Source of the DNA: Melieria omissa
Lineage: Eukaryota; Arthropoda; Insecta; Diptera; Ulidiidae
NCBI GenBank assembly: GCA_963971225.1
Contig: OZ020269.1
Location: 16,501,921-16,565,920 of the forward strand
DNA: 64,000 nucleotides
Direction of reading: 5' to 3'
Part shown: positions 24,400 to 35,479 of the stretch, in pieces
Numbering within the stretch: position 1 is the stretch's first letter
Layout: each line of letters opens with the position of its first letter
Notes under the pieces: generated by a model
Databases searched by the model: none
What the model saw: the letters and a program-made list of their open reading frames with translations, nothing else
Told to the model about the DNA's origin: nothing
Program-made: the position numbers and the translations under genes

Positions 24400-26295
24400 A
24401 AATTTAAAAGAACATAAATTTTTAAAGTGGATAAACCTTTGAGACATGTTACTATTGAGCTTTAGGGTTCTATTATTTAAATGGTAACCATGTCTATTCC
24501 CAAGCATGACAGCTTCCCATCGCCACGCGACCCTGAAGTTCACTAAGTTTCTTTTTTCTACGCAGATTTTGTCCTCACTTCTGTTACCCTTTTTTGTAAG
24601 AGTTTTTGAAGTAGGTACTAAATAATTAACAAAAAGTCTAATGGTTACAACCAAATAATTCAAGTACGTTGCAATGCCCTTTCGCCAATTTGACGCGCTG
24701 GTCAGCATTAAAGCTCTCGATATCTTATCACACGTTGCATCCGCATACTTGATTTGAAACGCTTTGGTGTCATTAAGTGCAAGTTAACGAGATTAACAAC
24801 AAGAGTTACAAATTGTATCTCACACTGAGTTGTCTCCCCTCACGTCCAGCAATGCAATCAATGCTCGTATCGCATGGCACGTGAAAAGCCACTCGCCGCG
24901 CTCGAACGCTTTGTGCCAATTAATGCAGCACAAAAACATTTTCAATCTAAGCAACGCTTTCGGTGCCACTGACGTAACACCATAAACAAAACAACAGCAC
25001 ATACACACTTTTACCTACATATCAGTCGACATGCATGCACACACACACATGTTGCACAGTGCGATGCAATACAAGTTTTCTTCAATGGGAAGAGAGTCCA
25101 AGTCATGGAGTAAGTACTCAAAATTGTAGATTTTTTTCTCAATGGTGACGGATTAGCTTTTTCAAAAGATTGAAGATATCGATGCAGGAGAATGTTCTCA
25201 TCTCCAACTTTTTCAGTATGAATAAACATATTTCGGGTCCTTTTATTTAGCATTCGCTTACCTCAATTCGCCACTTGGTCTCAATAAATATTTTTAAAAT
25301 TTGTTTTAATTATTTAAATTATAACTAAACGTCCTTGGAACATGTCGAAGAGGTTTTCACTAAAATCTGTTTTACAAAACCAAAGCGAATTAAAGTTTTG
25401 TCGAGACACTGTTCGAATGATGCAGTGAAGGTGAAAATTAGTTTATTGCGAGTAAGAAACCAAATTTTATTGAATTTTTGTAATGAATTTTTTTAAATGA
25501 AAATACGGTAGAAATATTTTTTTTTAAAGAATTCTAGAATTTGTATTCTTATATTTTTTGTTTTTTTATAATTTTGAAAACTTTGTAAACTAAAATTGCA
25601 TCACCCTCTATACACGTCAAACATCTCATCCACTCATTGCATGTGTGGTAAGTAAAGATTTAATTTTGCTTGGGGGCATTCACGCTCTTACGCAGCCTGC
25701 AATGCATTACTCACACCATTACAAAAGTAATTACAGCATTTGAAATCAACAACAACTGCAACTTCATCAATGCCAGCAACAGAATTGTGTTGAAAATTAC
25801 GCTCGATTGCCAACACAAAATTCAATTTTCAATTCAATCTGTTGAATTGTATCTGAACGCAAATTTCAAGTGTCTTGTCAACCCTTTTTTTGCATGCAAT
25901 ATTTTTTTTTGTTGGTTTAGCTTTGTTTTTGTTTGCTGTACACATTTCCTTCTTTCAGTTTTTTGTGCGAGTATTTTGGCCCGCGGGTCGTTGCTTTTGT
26001 GTGCAGTTGTGCGTAATGGTATGTGTGTTTGTGTGTCAGAGAGATGTGTATGTGTGTGTGTTACTTGCAGGCACTGCTGTTTTTTCTCATATGAAGCGGT
26101 CATTGTTTTTGACTATCTTTCAGATTTTGTAGTGTTAACAACTGGTCGGTGTTTTTGGTGAGTTGTTTGGAAAAATTTGGAATACAAGTTTTTATAATGT
26201 TAAAAATTTTTATAAAACTTCATGATATTATTTGACAATTTGTTTTTTGTTTTTCTGAATGACAAAGTATTGTAAAAAATTCAAGTTTGTAATCA
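24400..26295. other. Non-coding spacer, no gene recognised
   Basis: AT-rich with a GT tract near 26020-26060. Open frames lack domains. Nothing else was seen. Confidence 0.5.
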
Positions 26296-26299
26296 CAAT

Positions 26300-27560
26300 A
26301 AATGAAATAAGTGAGCGACATGTTTTCAGCGGTTTATATTCACCACCCGAAACTCACCTCTGCCCAAAAGTTATATCACCTGCGATATAAAACAACCGGA
26401 AAGGCTGGCGCCATCGTTAGGCAGTATCCATTGAGCGATTCTAACTTCGAATTGGCATGGAATGCGCTGAAGTCCCGGTTCGAAAATCGGCGCATTCTTG
26501 TTGATAAACAGGTCAACACACTCTTGAGCCTCCCTCAAGTAGCTGTTGAAGACAATAAAACAATTCTCTGTCCATCTTATCTTCTCAAGACGTCTCGACA
26601 GAGGGTTGGGACCCGATCTTGGTCTACATTTGTGCAACAAAACTTCCGGAAGAGACTTTATCCCTGTGGAAAGAGTCCCTTAGTTCCCGGAAAGATGTCC
26701 CAACCTGGGAACCAATCAACACCTTTTTGACCAGCAGATATGAGGTCGTGAAAAGACTAAACCTTATGAGGCCGACCAAATCCGTCTTTTCTCACCACCG
26801 GAATCATAACAGAGCTCAAAACTTAGCTGAGAGCAGATGGATTTTCTTCTGTCCGGTTTGCAGTGCGGCTCATGCGCTCAAACTATGTTCGAAGTTCAAA
26901 AGGTTATCTGTTTATGATCGAGTACGAGCCCGCAACTTGTGCACAAAGTGTCTGTCCCACACTCACTTGAAGCGGGATTGCACAAGTAAACACACTTGTT
27001 CGCAATGTCAGAAGCAGCATCATTCTATGCTCCACTTCTCTGTTGACATCACCCCAAATCGGCAAAGAGACATCATCTCACCCATATTCACGACTCTGCC
27101 TCGGAGTCCATCACACAACGGCTCATCCTTTTCGAGCAAATCCCGGAGTTCTCAAGATGAGTCGTCTTCCGTCACCTCGCGAAGACGGAAAAACCATCCT
27201 GTGCAGTCTCTTAGCACAACGGTTAAGGAAACAGCTCCTCGGCCCATTTCTAAATCTAGGCAGTTTGGGCAGACCGCAGCCGAAGCGCAATCCCCGCGCA
27301 ACGTTCATCCTCAATTACCGCGACGACCGCAGGACTCGCCTTGAGAGCGCAACCCGTACTCACGCGAATCAACATCACCCTCGCGACAGCAGCTACAGGC
27401 AACGGACATCCGAGCCAAGGCTCCAGCCTAGCAAGTTGCGCGGACACCGAGTTCGGACCCTTCCAACCTGAGCCATCCAAGCCCTACTGGAGCTCCGGGG
27501 GGTCCATCAATGCACGAGTGCATTCGGCCCCAGGATGTTTAGATCGCTAAACACTGGCGG
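26300..27560 (+). pseudogene. BEL/Pao-type LTR retrotransposon gag remnant
   Basis: The first frame, from about 26320, carries the DUF1759-like Gag segment: KLTSAQKLYHLRYKTTGKAG, then FELAWNALKSRFENRRILVDK and a DNKTI motif. A frameshift near 26600 moves the reading into a second frame with YICATKLPEETLSLWKESL and WEPINTFLTSRYEV. A Gag zinc-knuckle region follows with FCPVCSAAHALKLCSKF, LCTKCLSHTHLKRDC and CSQCQKQHHSMLH. The N-terminus of Gag is missing, and protease, RT, RNase H and integrase are not seen. The Ser/Arg-rich stretch after the knuckle loses its frame near 27345. It is a transposon remnant and not a host gene. Confidence 0.9.
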
Positions 27561-27578
27561 CCGCGCGGCTCTTAGAAA

Positions 27579-27812
27579 TGTCAATATTATTGTATTATGT
27601 TGTCTATTTATGTGTTTATATGTACGGATGGCAACCCTGGCCATACCGTAGGGAGCTTGCGCGCCCGGCGGACATTCGATGTACGAACTCCGGCTAACGA
27701 GCACCGATTTCCCGCGATCAACTTAAATCTAACACTTAATCTCTAAACAATCTTATAAACAATCATACGAACAACATTTAATAAAACTTTACACAAAACA
27801 CCGAAAAAAAAC
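27579..27812 (+). mobile_element. Possible LTR of the BEL/Pao remnant
   Basis: The sequence begins TGTCAATATTATTG and ends near AAAAAAAACA, with an AATAAA at about 27780, directly after the gag-derived region. Termini of the TG...CA kind and a poly(A) signal fit an LTR, but no second copy exists in the window to prove it, and pol would have to be deleted between gag and this segment. Confidence 0.3.
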
Positions 27813-27814
27813 AT

Positions 27815-29885
27815 TTACTTAGTCGATTCCACATAGCAAGTTGTGAAATTTTCATAAGCAATTTCACGGTCAGGGTTTCGTCATTTCCTGCAAAGAGCAC
27901 AAATGCCAAAAGAAAACTGTTCTAACTTTTGGTGCTGACATTGCGGAGGAATTGAACCTAAGCCCCACCGTTACTTTACACTCACAACACACCGCATTTC
28001 CCAGAAATCCCTGACAGTAGATTTTTCTTACATCAACACTGTCACTTTTGTTCCACAATATATAATTTTTTTTCTTTCTGCACACTGTGGCAACATTAAA
28101 TAAACATACAGCACCAACTTTATTTGTTGTCTGTCGTCCTCCACCGCTGTCACATAATCAGCTTAACTGCATTCAAAGGACACGCGCTCGCCTGGCGCGG
28201 CCAGCATATTTGAAACACGTGTCCCCAGTTCCAGCTTGTCGCTCACCTGCCCGCCCGCATTACCCAAATGGTCGCCAAGAGTTCCAGGAAGTGGTTGGTG
28301 TGGGTGGGGTGCAGAGGAGAAAGTGTCATCTAGCGGGGGGGAGGGAATTCGCAAATTAAATGAAATGAATGTCCATGAAATGCAGAAAGCATTCCGCAAT
28401 CGATGCCCGTTCCCCTCCTCGAATCACTTCAATCGAACACACCGGCAAGCCGCAGCAGAATCCCACTGGCCGCACCGATTTCGATTTCGATTTCAATTCC
28501 GATTCCGTATTCAATTCAGCGCCGAGAACACTTTAGTTGCCTTTGAATAATTAACGCACGCCTGCAGGCCGACAGCGACTGCAACGGTGAGCCATCGCTC
28601 AGCGGGCAGTCAGTCCGCCGGGCTGAGGAATGGAGGAGTCTGCGTGTGTATGTGATCGATTGAGAGTGTTTTTGAAATTTCATCAAAGGAAAATCGGTCA
28701 AGCTTTTTGTCTGTTTCGCATTTTTGTGCACGAAATTGAAATGTCCACCCACGCTATAACCGGCCAATCAACTTCGCATGCATGCCGAGCGTAGCGCCGC
28801 AGGTCGCTGCCATCCATCCACTGACCAATTTATGCCGCCATTCGCTGCAAGTTTACGTTTAATAACAGACTTTGTGGCGGCGCTCTCTTCGCCATTGTAC
28901 GACTACGTACAATTGCGCATTTTTGCCGACAACAACAAATAGGCCGGCCGCATTTTTCTTGCCGTTGTTCATATTTGCCACACATTCAAATTGCACCGCA
29001 AAAATCGTTTTGATTGCTGCAAAACGCAAACATTCACAACGAGAAAATGCAAACAGCGAAAATCGCAACACAAATGTGAAGCTTTTGTTGTGTTGTTATT
29101 GTTGTTGTTGTTATTGTTGTAGTTGTTATGTAGCTGCATTTCAAAGGTTTGGCAAAAACCAAACAAAGTCAAAATGCTATGCTGAAAAAAGTCAGATTTC
29201 AGGCCCAAATGTTCGTGCTGAAGTTTTCAATTTGCGCTCTTTTCACCTCTGCACATTGTCTGCCTGGTTTTTTTTTCGAGCCAGTGTGTGTGTGTGTGTG
29301 TGTGTGAGTGAGTACTGAAATATTCAAACGTTTGACGTAGTGCGTTTTGCGGTCTTTTGTGCAATTGACGTGCTGATAATTAGTAATTTTCCGACCATAT
29401 CTCCACAGCGGGTTCGTCTATCTGTTTGCCTGCCTGTTGGACTGTTGGTCGGCTGTGCGTGGCTGCATTTGTTGCAGCTCGATTCAATTTGTGGCCACTG
29501 CCAACGGAGCAATCAAACGCACGATTGCATGCTGATGAAGTTCCAGTGTTGCGCTGTTCGAACACTGATGGTGACGTCAGAATATTTTTGGTCTTCTGCA
29601 GGAAATTGAAGCTTATGAGATAAAATATACAAAATTTGTATAAAAAGGTTTTACTGAGTTTTGCGCTTATTTGAGGTTTGGTTAAATATTCAAAGTATAA
29701 CAAAAAAATTTCAAAAAGAACCGTTGCGATTTTATAAGTTCCGGTTACATCAAGAAGAATTTGTGCTACAGAAGCCGCTCTTCTAATCGGCTCAATTTGA
29801 ATTGCATTTTTGTTTCGGAAGAGATGAAACCTGTCAGACTCTTTTCGTAGCATAGTAGATCCCAAGGCTGACAATAACTTTCACT
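27815..29885. other. GC-richer unique spacer, no gene recognised
   Basis: Composition resembles 8.4-10.9 kb. It has TTG/ATTG runs at 29095-29120 and a GT tract at 29284-29308. Open frames are shadowed on both strands and have no domain. A GATTTC hexamer run lies at about 28480-28500. Confidence 0.45.
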
Positions 29886-29898
29886 GTGTCTCATTAAA

Positions 29899-30451
29899 GC
29901 GAAGGATTACTCTTGCCAACAAGTGCTACTACGGTCTCGGTAGGCAATTAAGAAGTAGAGACCTCTCTCGACCGACAAAACTTGCATTCTATAGGACGCT
30001 TATCTTGTCCGTACTCCTCTATGGCGCTGAAGCTTAGACAATTACACGAAACGACATAGCGGCCCTTGGAGTGTTCGAGAGGAAGGTACTTCGCAAAATC
30101 TTCGGCCCTGTAAGTGTTGGTGACGACTATCGTATACGAACCAATAACGAGCTGTATAAGCACATGGACGTAGCGCAGCGAATTAACATCCAGCGCCTAC
30201 ACTGGCTCGGTCATGTCTGTCGTATGGACGACGAAGCTCCGGCGATGAGGTGTTCGATGCGATGGTTGGAGGTCGACGGCGAAGAGGGAAGCCGTGTCTC
30301 CGGTGGAAGGACCAAGTTGAAGAGGCCCTGTCATCTCTTGGTGTGACCAACTGGAGAAGGCGCGCGCAAAGCAGAGGCGCCTGGAGAGAAGTTTTGCAGC
30401 AGGCCGTAACCCGATAACGGGTTCTTATGGCCAGTTAAGTAAAGTAAGTAA
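29899..30451 (+). mobile_element. 5'-truncated RTE LINE with TSD
   Basis: Collinear with the last ~550 bases of the 52.1 kb RTE. It is flanked by a 13 bp repeat, GTGTCTCATTAAA at 29886-29898 and GTGTCTTATTAAA at 30452-30464 (one mismatch). It ends with TTATGGCCAGTTAAG and AAGTAAGTAAG tail units. The coding part (KIFGPVSVGDDYRIRTNNEL, VAQRINIQRLHWLGHVCRMD) is frameshifted and cannot be functional. It keeps the MDVAQRIN segment that the longer copy has lost. Confidence 0.92.
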
Positions 30452-30644
30452 GTGTCTTATTAAAAACTTACTACTGTAGTGTAAGTTGTTAAGTGTGGAA
30501 TCCGCATTTCAAGAGATACCAAAACGGATCAGGTTTTGTATTGTTGATACCCTCTCTATTCCTATTAATATTGTACCTCCTTGTCATTTTCTCAGCTCCT
30601 GCAGACTTGTTGTCTGGAAAAGAGTAGGTAAGGTAGGTTAGGTT

Positions 30645-30777
30645 AGAGTCCGACCGATTCCTACTTTTTTGGCCGATGGCAATTAATTGGCCAGAAGGAC
30701 TAGAATCAGCCAGTGCCGATACCAATTTTTGTGGCCGATACTAGCAGATGCCGATGCCGATTAATCGGTCGGACTCT
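30645..30777. mobile_element. MITE family 2 (133 bp, 15 bp perfect TIR)
   Basis: The left end AGAGTCCGACCGATT (30645-30659) is the exact reverse complement of the right end AATCGGTCGGACTCT (30763-30777). The interior consists of GGCCGAT/GCCGAT-rich repeats and cannot code. It lies just after a GGTAGGTTAGGTTA run of the LINE tail type. No target duplication is obvious. A weak relative may exist at 60520-60600 (GGCCAAAGCCGAATATTCGG). Confidence 0.8.
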
Positions 30778-30826
30778 CGAATACGTAATCGACTCCAAAA
30801 ACAAACGAAGATATAAATATTTTTTG

Positions 30827-30976
30827 CAGTGGCGCACAAATGATTTAATTTTGGGGGTTTCGTAGACAGCTTTTGAGTTCAATAGCATTTTATACCATAT
30901 TTGCTACACCAAATTTTTGCAACGAAGAGATAGTTAGGAGGTATGATCCTCCAAAACCCCCTTCCATGCGCCACAG
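30827..30976 (+). mobile_element. MITE family 1, copy 2
   Basis: The left end CAGTGGCGCACAAATGATTT and right end CATGCGCCACAG are inverted repeats. The body shares TTTTGAGTTCAATAGCATTT, ACCATATTTGCTAC and CCTCCAAAACCCCCTTCC with the other copies. It carries an extra ~30 bp internal stretch. No coding potential. Confidence 0.8.
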
Positions 30977-31227
30977 ATATTATATAATATATTTTTAAGC
31001 ACTTTTAAAGCACTCTGCTCTTGCGAACTTTTTTACGATTACCCAGATCTATGAAAAATAACCATCTGAGAGCTTTTTGACTGCATCGGAACGGAGTGAC
31101 TTAATAAGAGGGTTTTCTTCTTAACAATATTATCCTCATTTTAATTTTTAATAAAATGTTTATAAGTCAAAACAATAGTTTGACTAAGAAAGAAGTGAAG
31201 AAGTGGTTTTCAAGAAAGTTTTAACAA

Positions 31228-31497
31228 AGATTACTGTACTCTACTCTACTCTACTCTACTCTCTACTCTCTACTCTCTACTCTCTACTCTCTACTCTCTA
31301 CTCTCTACTCTCTACTCTCTACTCTCTACTCTGTACTCTGTACTCTGTACTCTGTACTCTGTACTCTGTACTCTGTACTCTGTACTCTGTACTCTGTGCT
31401 CTGTACTCTCTACTCTCTACTCTCTACTCTCTACTCTCTATTCTCTACTCTCTACTCTCTACTCTCTACTCTCTACTCTACTCTACTCTACTTCACT
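31228..31497 (+). repeat. 7 bp satellite (TACTCTC / TACTCTG blocks)
   Basis: The array starts and ends with 5 bp TACTC units. The core consists of blocks of the 7-mer TACTCTC (about 31258-31328), TACTCTG (about 31329-31405) and again TACTCTC (about 31406-31480). The block structure shows amplification of a variant unit inside an older array. A long open frame of Leu-Tyr-Ser repeats runs through it but is only a by-product of the 7-mer. Confidence 0.95.
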
Positions 31498-31784
31498 CTA
31501 AAAGCTTTTTTAGATCTCTTTTCATCTCCTCTCTCTTCAGATAAGAAGAGAACTGTATCACCTTACCATGATTGCGTATGAAACAATTTGTGTCTATATG
31601 ACTTAATATAAAATTTGTATGTGTAAATGTATATGAAACTGTGTGGGGAATTTGATAACAAGGGCCGCCTGATTGAAAGCTGTAAGATCACCCAATGATG
31701 GCATTAGACAGATCGACTTATGGTAGTTGCAAATCCGAATTCTAATCAAGAAAAAAGACAATAGCGGGGATATAATGGACCGTT

Positions 31785-32075
31785 TCGTTTCGTCTCTGCG
31801 AGCCTGCCGTGGGTAGTGTGCTGGCTTCTCATATCAGAGGGGGTCTAGGTTCGAACCCCAGCTCGGAAAAATCTCCCAGCAAAACCTCCAAGTGTGAATG
31901 AAAAACTACTTGTCGACGTTTGGATTCGGAGTTAAACTGTAAGTCCCCTCCCCTTCCCCCAACCACTAGAAATGTGTGTTGTAAACATGTTGAAAAAAAC
32001 AGTATGTGGTATCAAAATGAACCCTTAGGACTTCCAGCGTGTCTCTAACAGAGGCAGCCACCATAACCTAACGTA
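31785..32075 (+). mobile_element. tRNA-derived SINE family 2, copy 2
   Basis: The head includes GTGGGTAGTGTGCTGGCTTC (A-box area) and TCTAGGTTCGAACCCCAG, a perfect B box. The middle carries CATGTTGAAAAAAACAGTAT. The 3' end has TGTGGTATCAAAATGAACCC and CCACCATAACCTAACG. Better preserved in the head than the copy at 10931-11180. Confidence 0.88.
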
Positions 32076-32079
32076 CCTA

Positions 32080-34190
32080 GCTGCGTACTCCGGAAACTCC
32101 TCATAGTAAAAGAAATAATAATAATAATATTCTTAATTTTTGAATATGAAACAAAAATTTCCCAAGACCTTTCGCGTTGCTCTTGGCAATTATTTCTAAA
32201 AAAATAATGATAATAAAATTATTATTTTTTTCGAAATATGAAACCATAATTTCTCAAGTCCTTTCGTGTTTTTTTGTAAACTTTTCCTTCGCGGAGATTC
32301 ACACTTTCTTTAAATACTTTCATCTTTATGTCTCACATGTGTAATAAATAAATACTTTCTCACCTTGAGGCAAAGTTCACATCATCTGCCATCATTTCAA
32401 CTGCCTGAAGTGATTCTAAAAACAATTTTTACTGAACTCGATTCGCCTTTGTGAGTTAACCTCACTTCAAAACGCATTCAAGCAACAAAAATTGATGCAA
32501 TCAAATGAAATAAAACTCCTCCGAAAGTGGGCGCCGCTTTGTCAAAATCAAAAAAGCGCCACGCACTGAATGTGCTCTGCCACAAAGTTAATTTGCTTGT
32601 TTGCTTAAATTTCAAAGTAAACACACTAAACTACAAAGCAACAACTAGCCGCGCAACGATGCCTGACAAACGGCCGACAGAGCACAACAAAGCGCCGAAT
32701 ATTTGGCGTAAAAATGCATAAACCGTAAAATGGATTAAATTTCGTTTAAAATGCAAATTGAAAGAAACAGACGAAAAGTTGAAAAGGAACAACAAACTGG
32801 CAAAAATGACGAACACGTCGAAATGGAAAGAACAAACCAAAGCAGGGCAGCGGCAACAAGCAACATCAAAAGTTTGCAAACACCTCATCAAAACATCAAA
32901 GAAAATCAATTTCTGGCGTTCGTTTTATGGTCGGCGGAAGTGCGGGGAGCCTAAAGCATAAAGTGTTTGCGGATAAGACGTTGCCAACACCTTGGCAAGT
33001 GTCGAGCGCAAAGTGAGAGAGGAGTGCGAGGTGTAGAGCTCCAGTCATGTTTCCCCATTTTTACCTCAATCGAGCTAGAAAAAACCGTAAATGAAACACG
33101 CTGCGCTGCATTGCGTTGCGTTGCGTTGCTAAAAGCAAACACAATTTATGTCGCCAAAAAAAGCGAAACAAAAATTGACAAACTAAAAGGAAAATAGCAA
33201 AATGAAAATCCGAGATAAGGCGGCAAAAATGTGTTGCGGCGCGCTCGGAAAATTGAGTTAGCAACTTGCGGATGACACGCGACTGCGTGAACAAAAGTGT
33301 GGTGTGGCAGGAAAATAGCGCAGAACGCATTGCTTATCGCACGATTTCGCTGCCGCTGCTGCTGCTGCTGCTCGAGATTAGTGTTTGAGGATGAAGCGAA
33401 CGGGCGGGAAGAAGTGGAAGCAGGCTGCAGCCGCACGTGAAAAGTGTGAAAACGCGACTTTAAAAAGGCATCAAACGGCGTGTCGCGGGCGCGCAGCGTG
33501 TTAAGCTTTGCTAACAACTGTTACTACACTGTCACCGCCTCTCCGATTTCCCATTCCCATTTTACATTTACGAGTAAATATTTGTTGGGATAAAACGTTG
33601 CGGAAATTAAATCGATTTAGTTGCATAATCTTGCCACCTTGACGACAATGAAGGCGCAGGCGATTATTGCAGCGACGATGGGCGATGTCATCATTAGGGA
33701 AATGTTGTGGCGGCTTGTAAAAGTGACAAAACTGCAGTGCAAAAGTATGGCGGCAGGTGGTTTAGGATTTCTTTCGGGTCTTGCCAGAAGTCACACATAC
33801 ACTGAGAGGAGTTTTTCGCCTCTACATATGCGGTCCTTATCGCGGAAAGTAAAATCGGGGGGCGGCAATGATGTGCGATTAAACTGGCTTAAGGAAATTC
33901 AAAGTCCTGAAGGATTTACTTTGGCAAATTGTTGTCTAAGTGATCTGTTTACTTAATGATTTTTTGGCATTTTGGTTGCTTAAACTTCTGAAATATTGAG
34001 GTACAGTGAAACCTTCTGAAGTACCTCTCTTCTTTAGTAACTTCGACACTTATGTTATTAATAACTGTGGATACTATGCGTAGGGTTCTCTAAGTACTCA
34101 ACTCGCTTAAGTACTTCACTCGCTTAAGAGCCTCAAAAAACATGTATTCCGATACATTTAGGATATAGAATTCATTCCCACCTTTGCTGG
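32080..34190. other. Unique spacer, no gene recognised
   Basis: AT-rich, then a moderately GC-rich segment at 32.5-33.6 kb with a GCT run at 33350-33372 and a GCGTTGC repeat at 33110-33130. Open frames on both strands lack domains. Nothing supported. Confidence 0.45.
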
Positions 34191-34195
34191 GTGCC

Positions 34196-34760
34196 TTAGG
34201 TTAGGTTAGGTAAGGAAGGGTGTGTGCGTCCCAAAGGCCGCACTTCCACTCTGAGGCCAAAATGGTCCATTGTGAATCCCTTAGAAGATTCTGGAGCTAG
34301 CCAGTGGCTCTCAGTACAGGGCAAACCAATTTGAACTCTTGATGAAGGAGAGTAGATCCGAAATTTCAACTATTGCTGCGCAGGCCAAGTCTACCAGGAA
34401 CCTTGACCCCAATGTACGGAGACGGCGTTCCTGCACTTCTTCTTCATCTCCACAGCTTCTGCAGACATCACTGGACGAGAGGCACCATTTAACAAGCATG
34501 GATCCAATGGCGCAGTGTCCAGTAATGACTCCAACAAGCTGCCTAATAGAGGTTCGACTCAGGGACAGTACATATCGTGTTTTCCTCACGGAAAGGGAAG
34601 GCCATATTGCCCGGCAAGTACTGCAATCAGTTCTGCTCCGCCATGAGGACTCGATGTAAGTTTTGTTCAACCTGTTGCTGGGTGCCTTGGCACATATGTA
34701 GACATAGAGGGAAACGTTATAGCCGACGAGCAATAGAAGGCACGGAGACTCAATCAAGTA
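34196..34760 (-). pseudogene. LINE family 2, second 3' fragment
   Basis: The minus-strand frame gives CSTCRAIWPSLSVRKTRYVL, then SLSRTSIRQLVGVITGHCAI, then SDVCRSCGDEEEV, which is the start of the C-terminal Cys finger, and finally LSFIKSSNWF, the usual LINE C-terminus. The finger's His and last Cys are lost to a deletion. The plus-strand left end TTAGGTTAGGTTAGGTAAGG is the reverse complement of the 3' tail. It matches 12013-12480 block for block. Confidence 0.85.
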
Positions 34761-34829
34761 ACTTCGTAGATTAGGTTGGCATTCCACTCTCCTCCTACAA
34801 GTTGCATCTGAAAAATGCACATGTCGACA

Positions 34830-35120
34830 GAGCAAACACTAAATGGCTCGAAGAAGAAACATGCTACACAGCAAGACAGATCTGTCCCTCGACCGACCTG
34901 AGCAGAGAATTTATCTTACTAAATAAATCGTCTCCAGGGATTCTCGTTAGTATCATAACAGGGCACTGCTTCATTGGTCAACACGCCAAAAGAATGGGAC
35001 TGCTATGAAATGATTTCTACAGAAGCTGCAGGTACCAAGACTTTGAGGAATCGGTTGCGAGAACGCCGCTACGATTCTTCGGAGACAACTCTTCTTTAGC
35101 TGCCTAGTAGATCTAGAGGA
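34830..35120 (+). pseudogene. LINE C-terminal fragment, opposite orientation
   Basis: The frame on the plus strand reads SPGILVSIITGHCFIGQHAK followed by RMGLL, a stop and NDFYRSCRY, i.e. the RNase H-to-finger segment with the first finger Cys changed to Tyr. A matching 3' part with CATGGTATCACAATGGG lies at about 35480-35585, after SINE family 1 copy 2. I read the two pieces as one LINE split by the SINE. Confidence 0.65.
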
Positions 35121-35144
35121 CATTACCTCAAGTTAATTTAATTA

Positions 35145-35478
35145 ATTAATAATTAATTGATTGGCACGACAGCCCGCTTACGCGAGACTAAGGCCTAGCT
35201 TCCCGCAACCACCCGTGTTGTGCGTGTGAATGTTGTACGCGGGTGGAAGGGACCTACAGTTTTATGCCGGTTCCGAACGGCAGGTTGGGAGCTTTTTCAT
35301 AGGCAATTTTTACTCTCAGAGGTTTGCCATTTCCAGCTGAGAGGACAGCCACCGAAAGAGAAAACGAGTTTCCCGTTATTTTTTTTTTAGGTGTTACTAC
35401 ATGCAGTATTCGATCTTGCGTCGCTCTGCATGCGACTCGCTGGACCGCGCACTAACCAACTGAGCCACGGCGGCTGCC
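35145..35478 (-). mobile_element. tRNA-derived SINE family 1, copy 2
   Basis: The minus-strand head is CGTGGCTCAGTTGGTTAGTG, with a perfect pol III A box (TGGCTCAGTTGG), followed by a weak B box (GATCGAATACT). The central domain CCGTTCGGAACCGGCATAAA is shared with the copy at 11640. The 3' tail is AATT-rich (plus 35133-35152). Possible diverged target repeat: CCTCAAGTTAATTTA to the left and CCTCCAAGTAGCATTTA to the right. Confidence 0.88.
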
Positions 35479-35479
35479 T

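Larger units (their letters stand above)
21180..24400 (+). repeat. Purine-rich tandem-like array split by a LINE
   Basis: The plus strand is strongly A/G-biased (GAAAGGAAAAATAACAGAA-type runs) with recurring blocks: GATTCTATCGAATCATAAGG near 21720 and 21872, ATGGTAGACAAGACGG near 22596 and again near 24060, GAATTGGATGTATG near 22706 and its variant near 24113, and CATCTTCTGATAAACCAGAT near 22747 and 24150. The last three pairs lie on opposite sides of the LINE at 22775-23978, and once the insert is removed the paired blocks are about 200-250 bp apart. The array therefore predates the insertion. Confidence 0.75.

Noticed and set aside
31203..31544. Open frame of Leu-Tyr-Ser repeats
   Set aside because: Product of the 7 bp satellite; the flanking codons show no domain.
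31785..31870. Possible tRNA gene
   Set aside because: A perfect B box is present, but the sequence continues into a SINE body repeated at 10931-11180 and a cloverleaf cannot be drawn.
33621..33956. Open frame of 111 codons starting with ATG
   Set aside because: No signal peptide, domain or repeat; composition is like the spacer around it and the ATG lacks supporting context.
35455..35478. Minus-strand tRNA gene starting CGTGGCTCAGTTGG
   Set aside because: The A box is good, but the B box is weak and the unit is one of two copies of a ~300 bp SINE.
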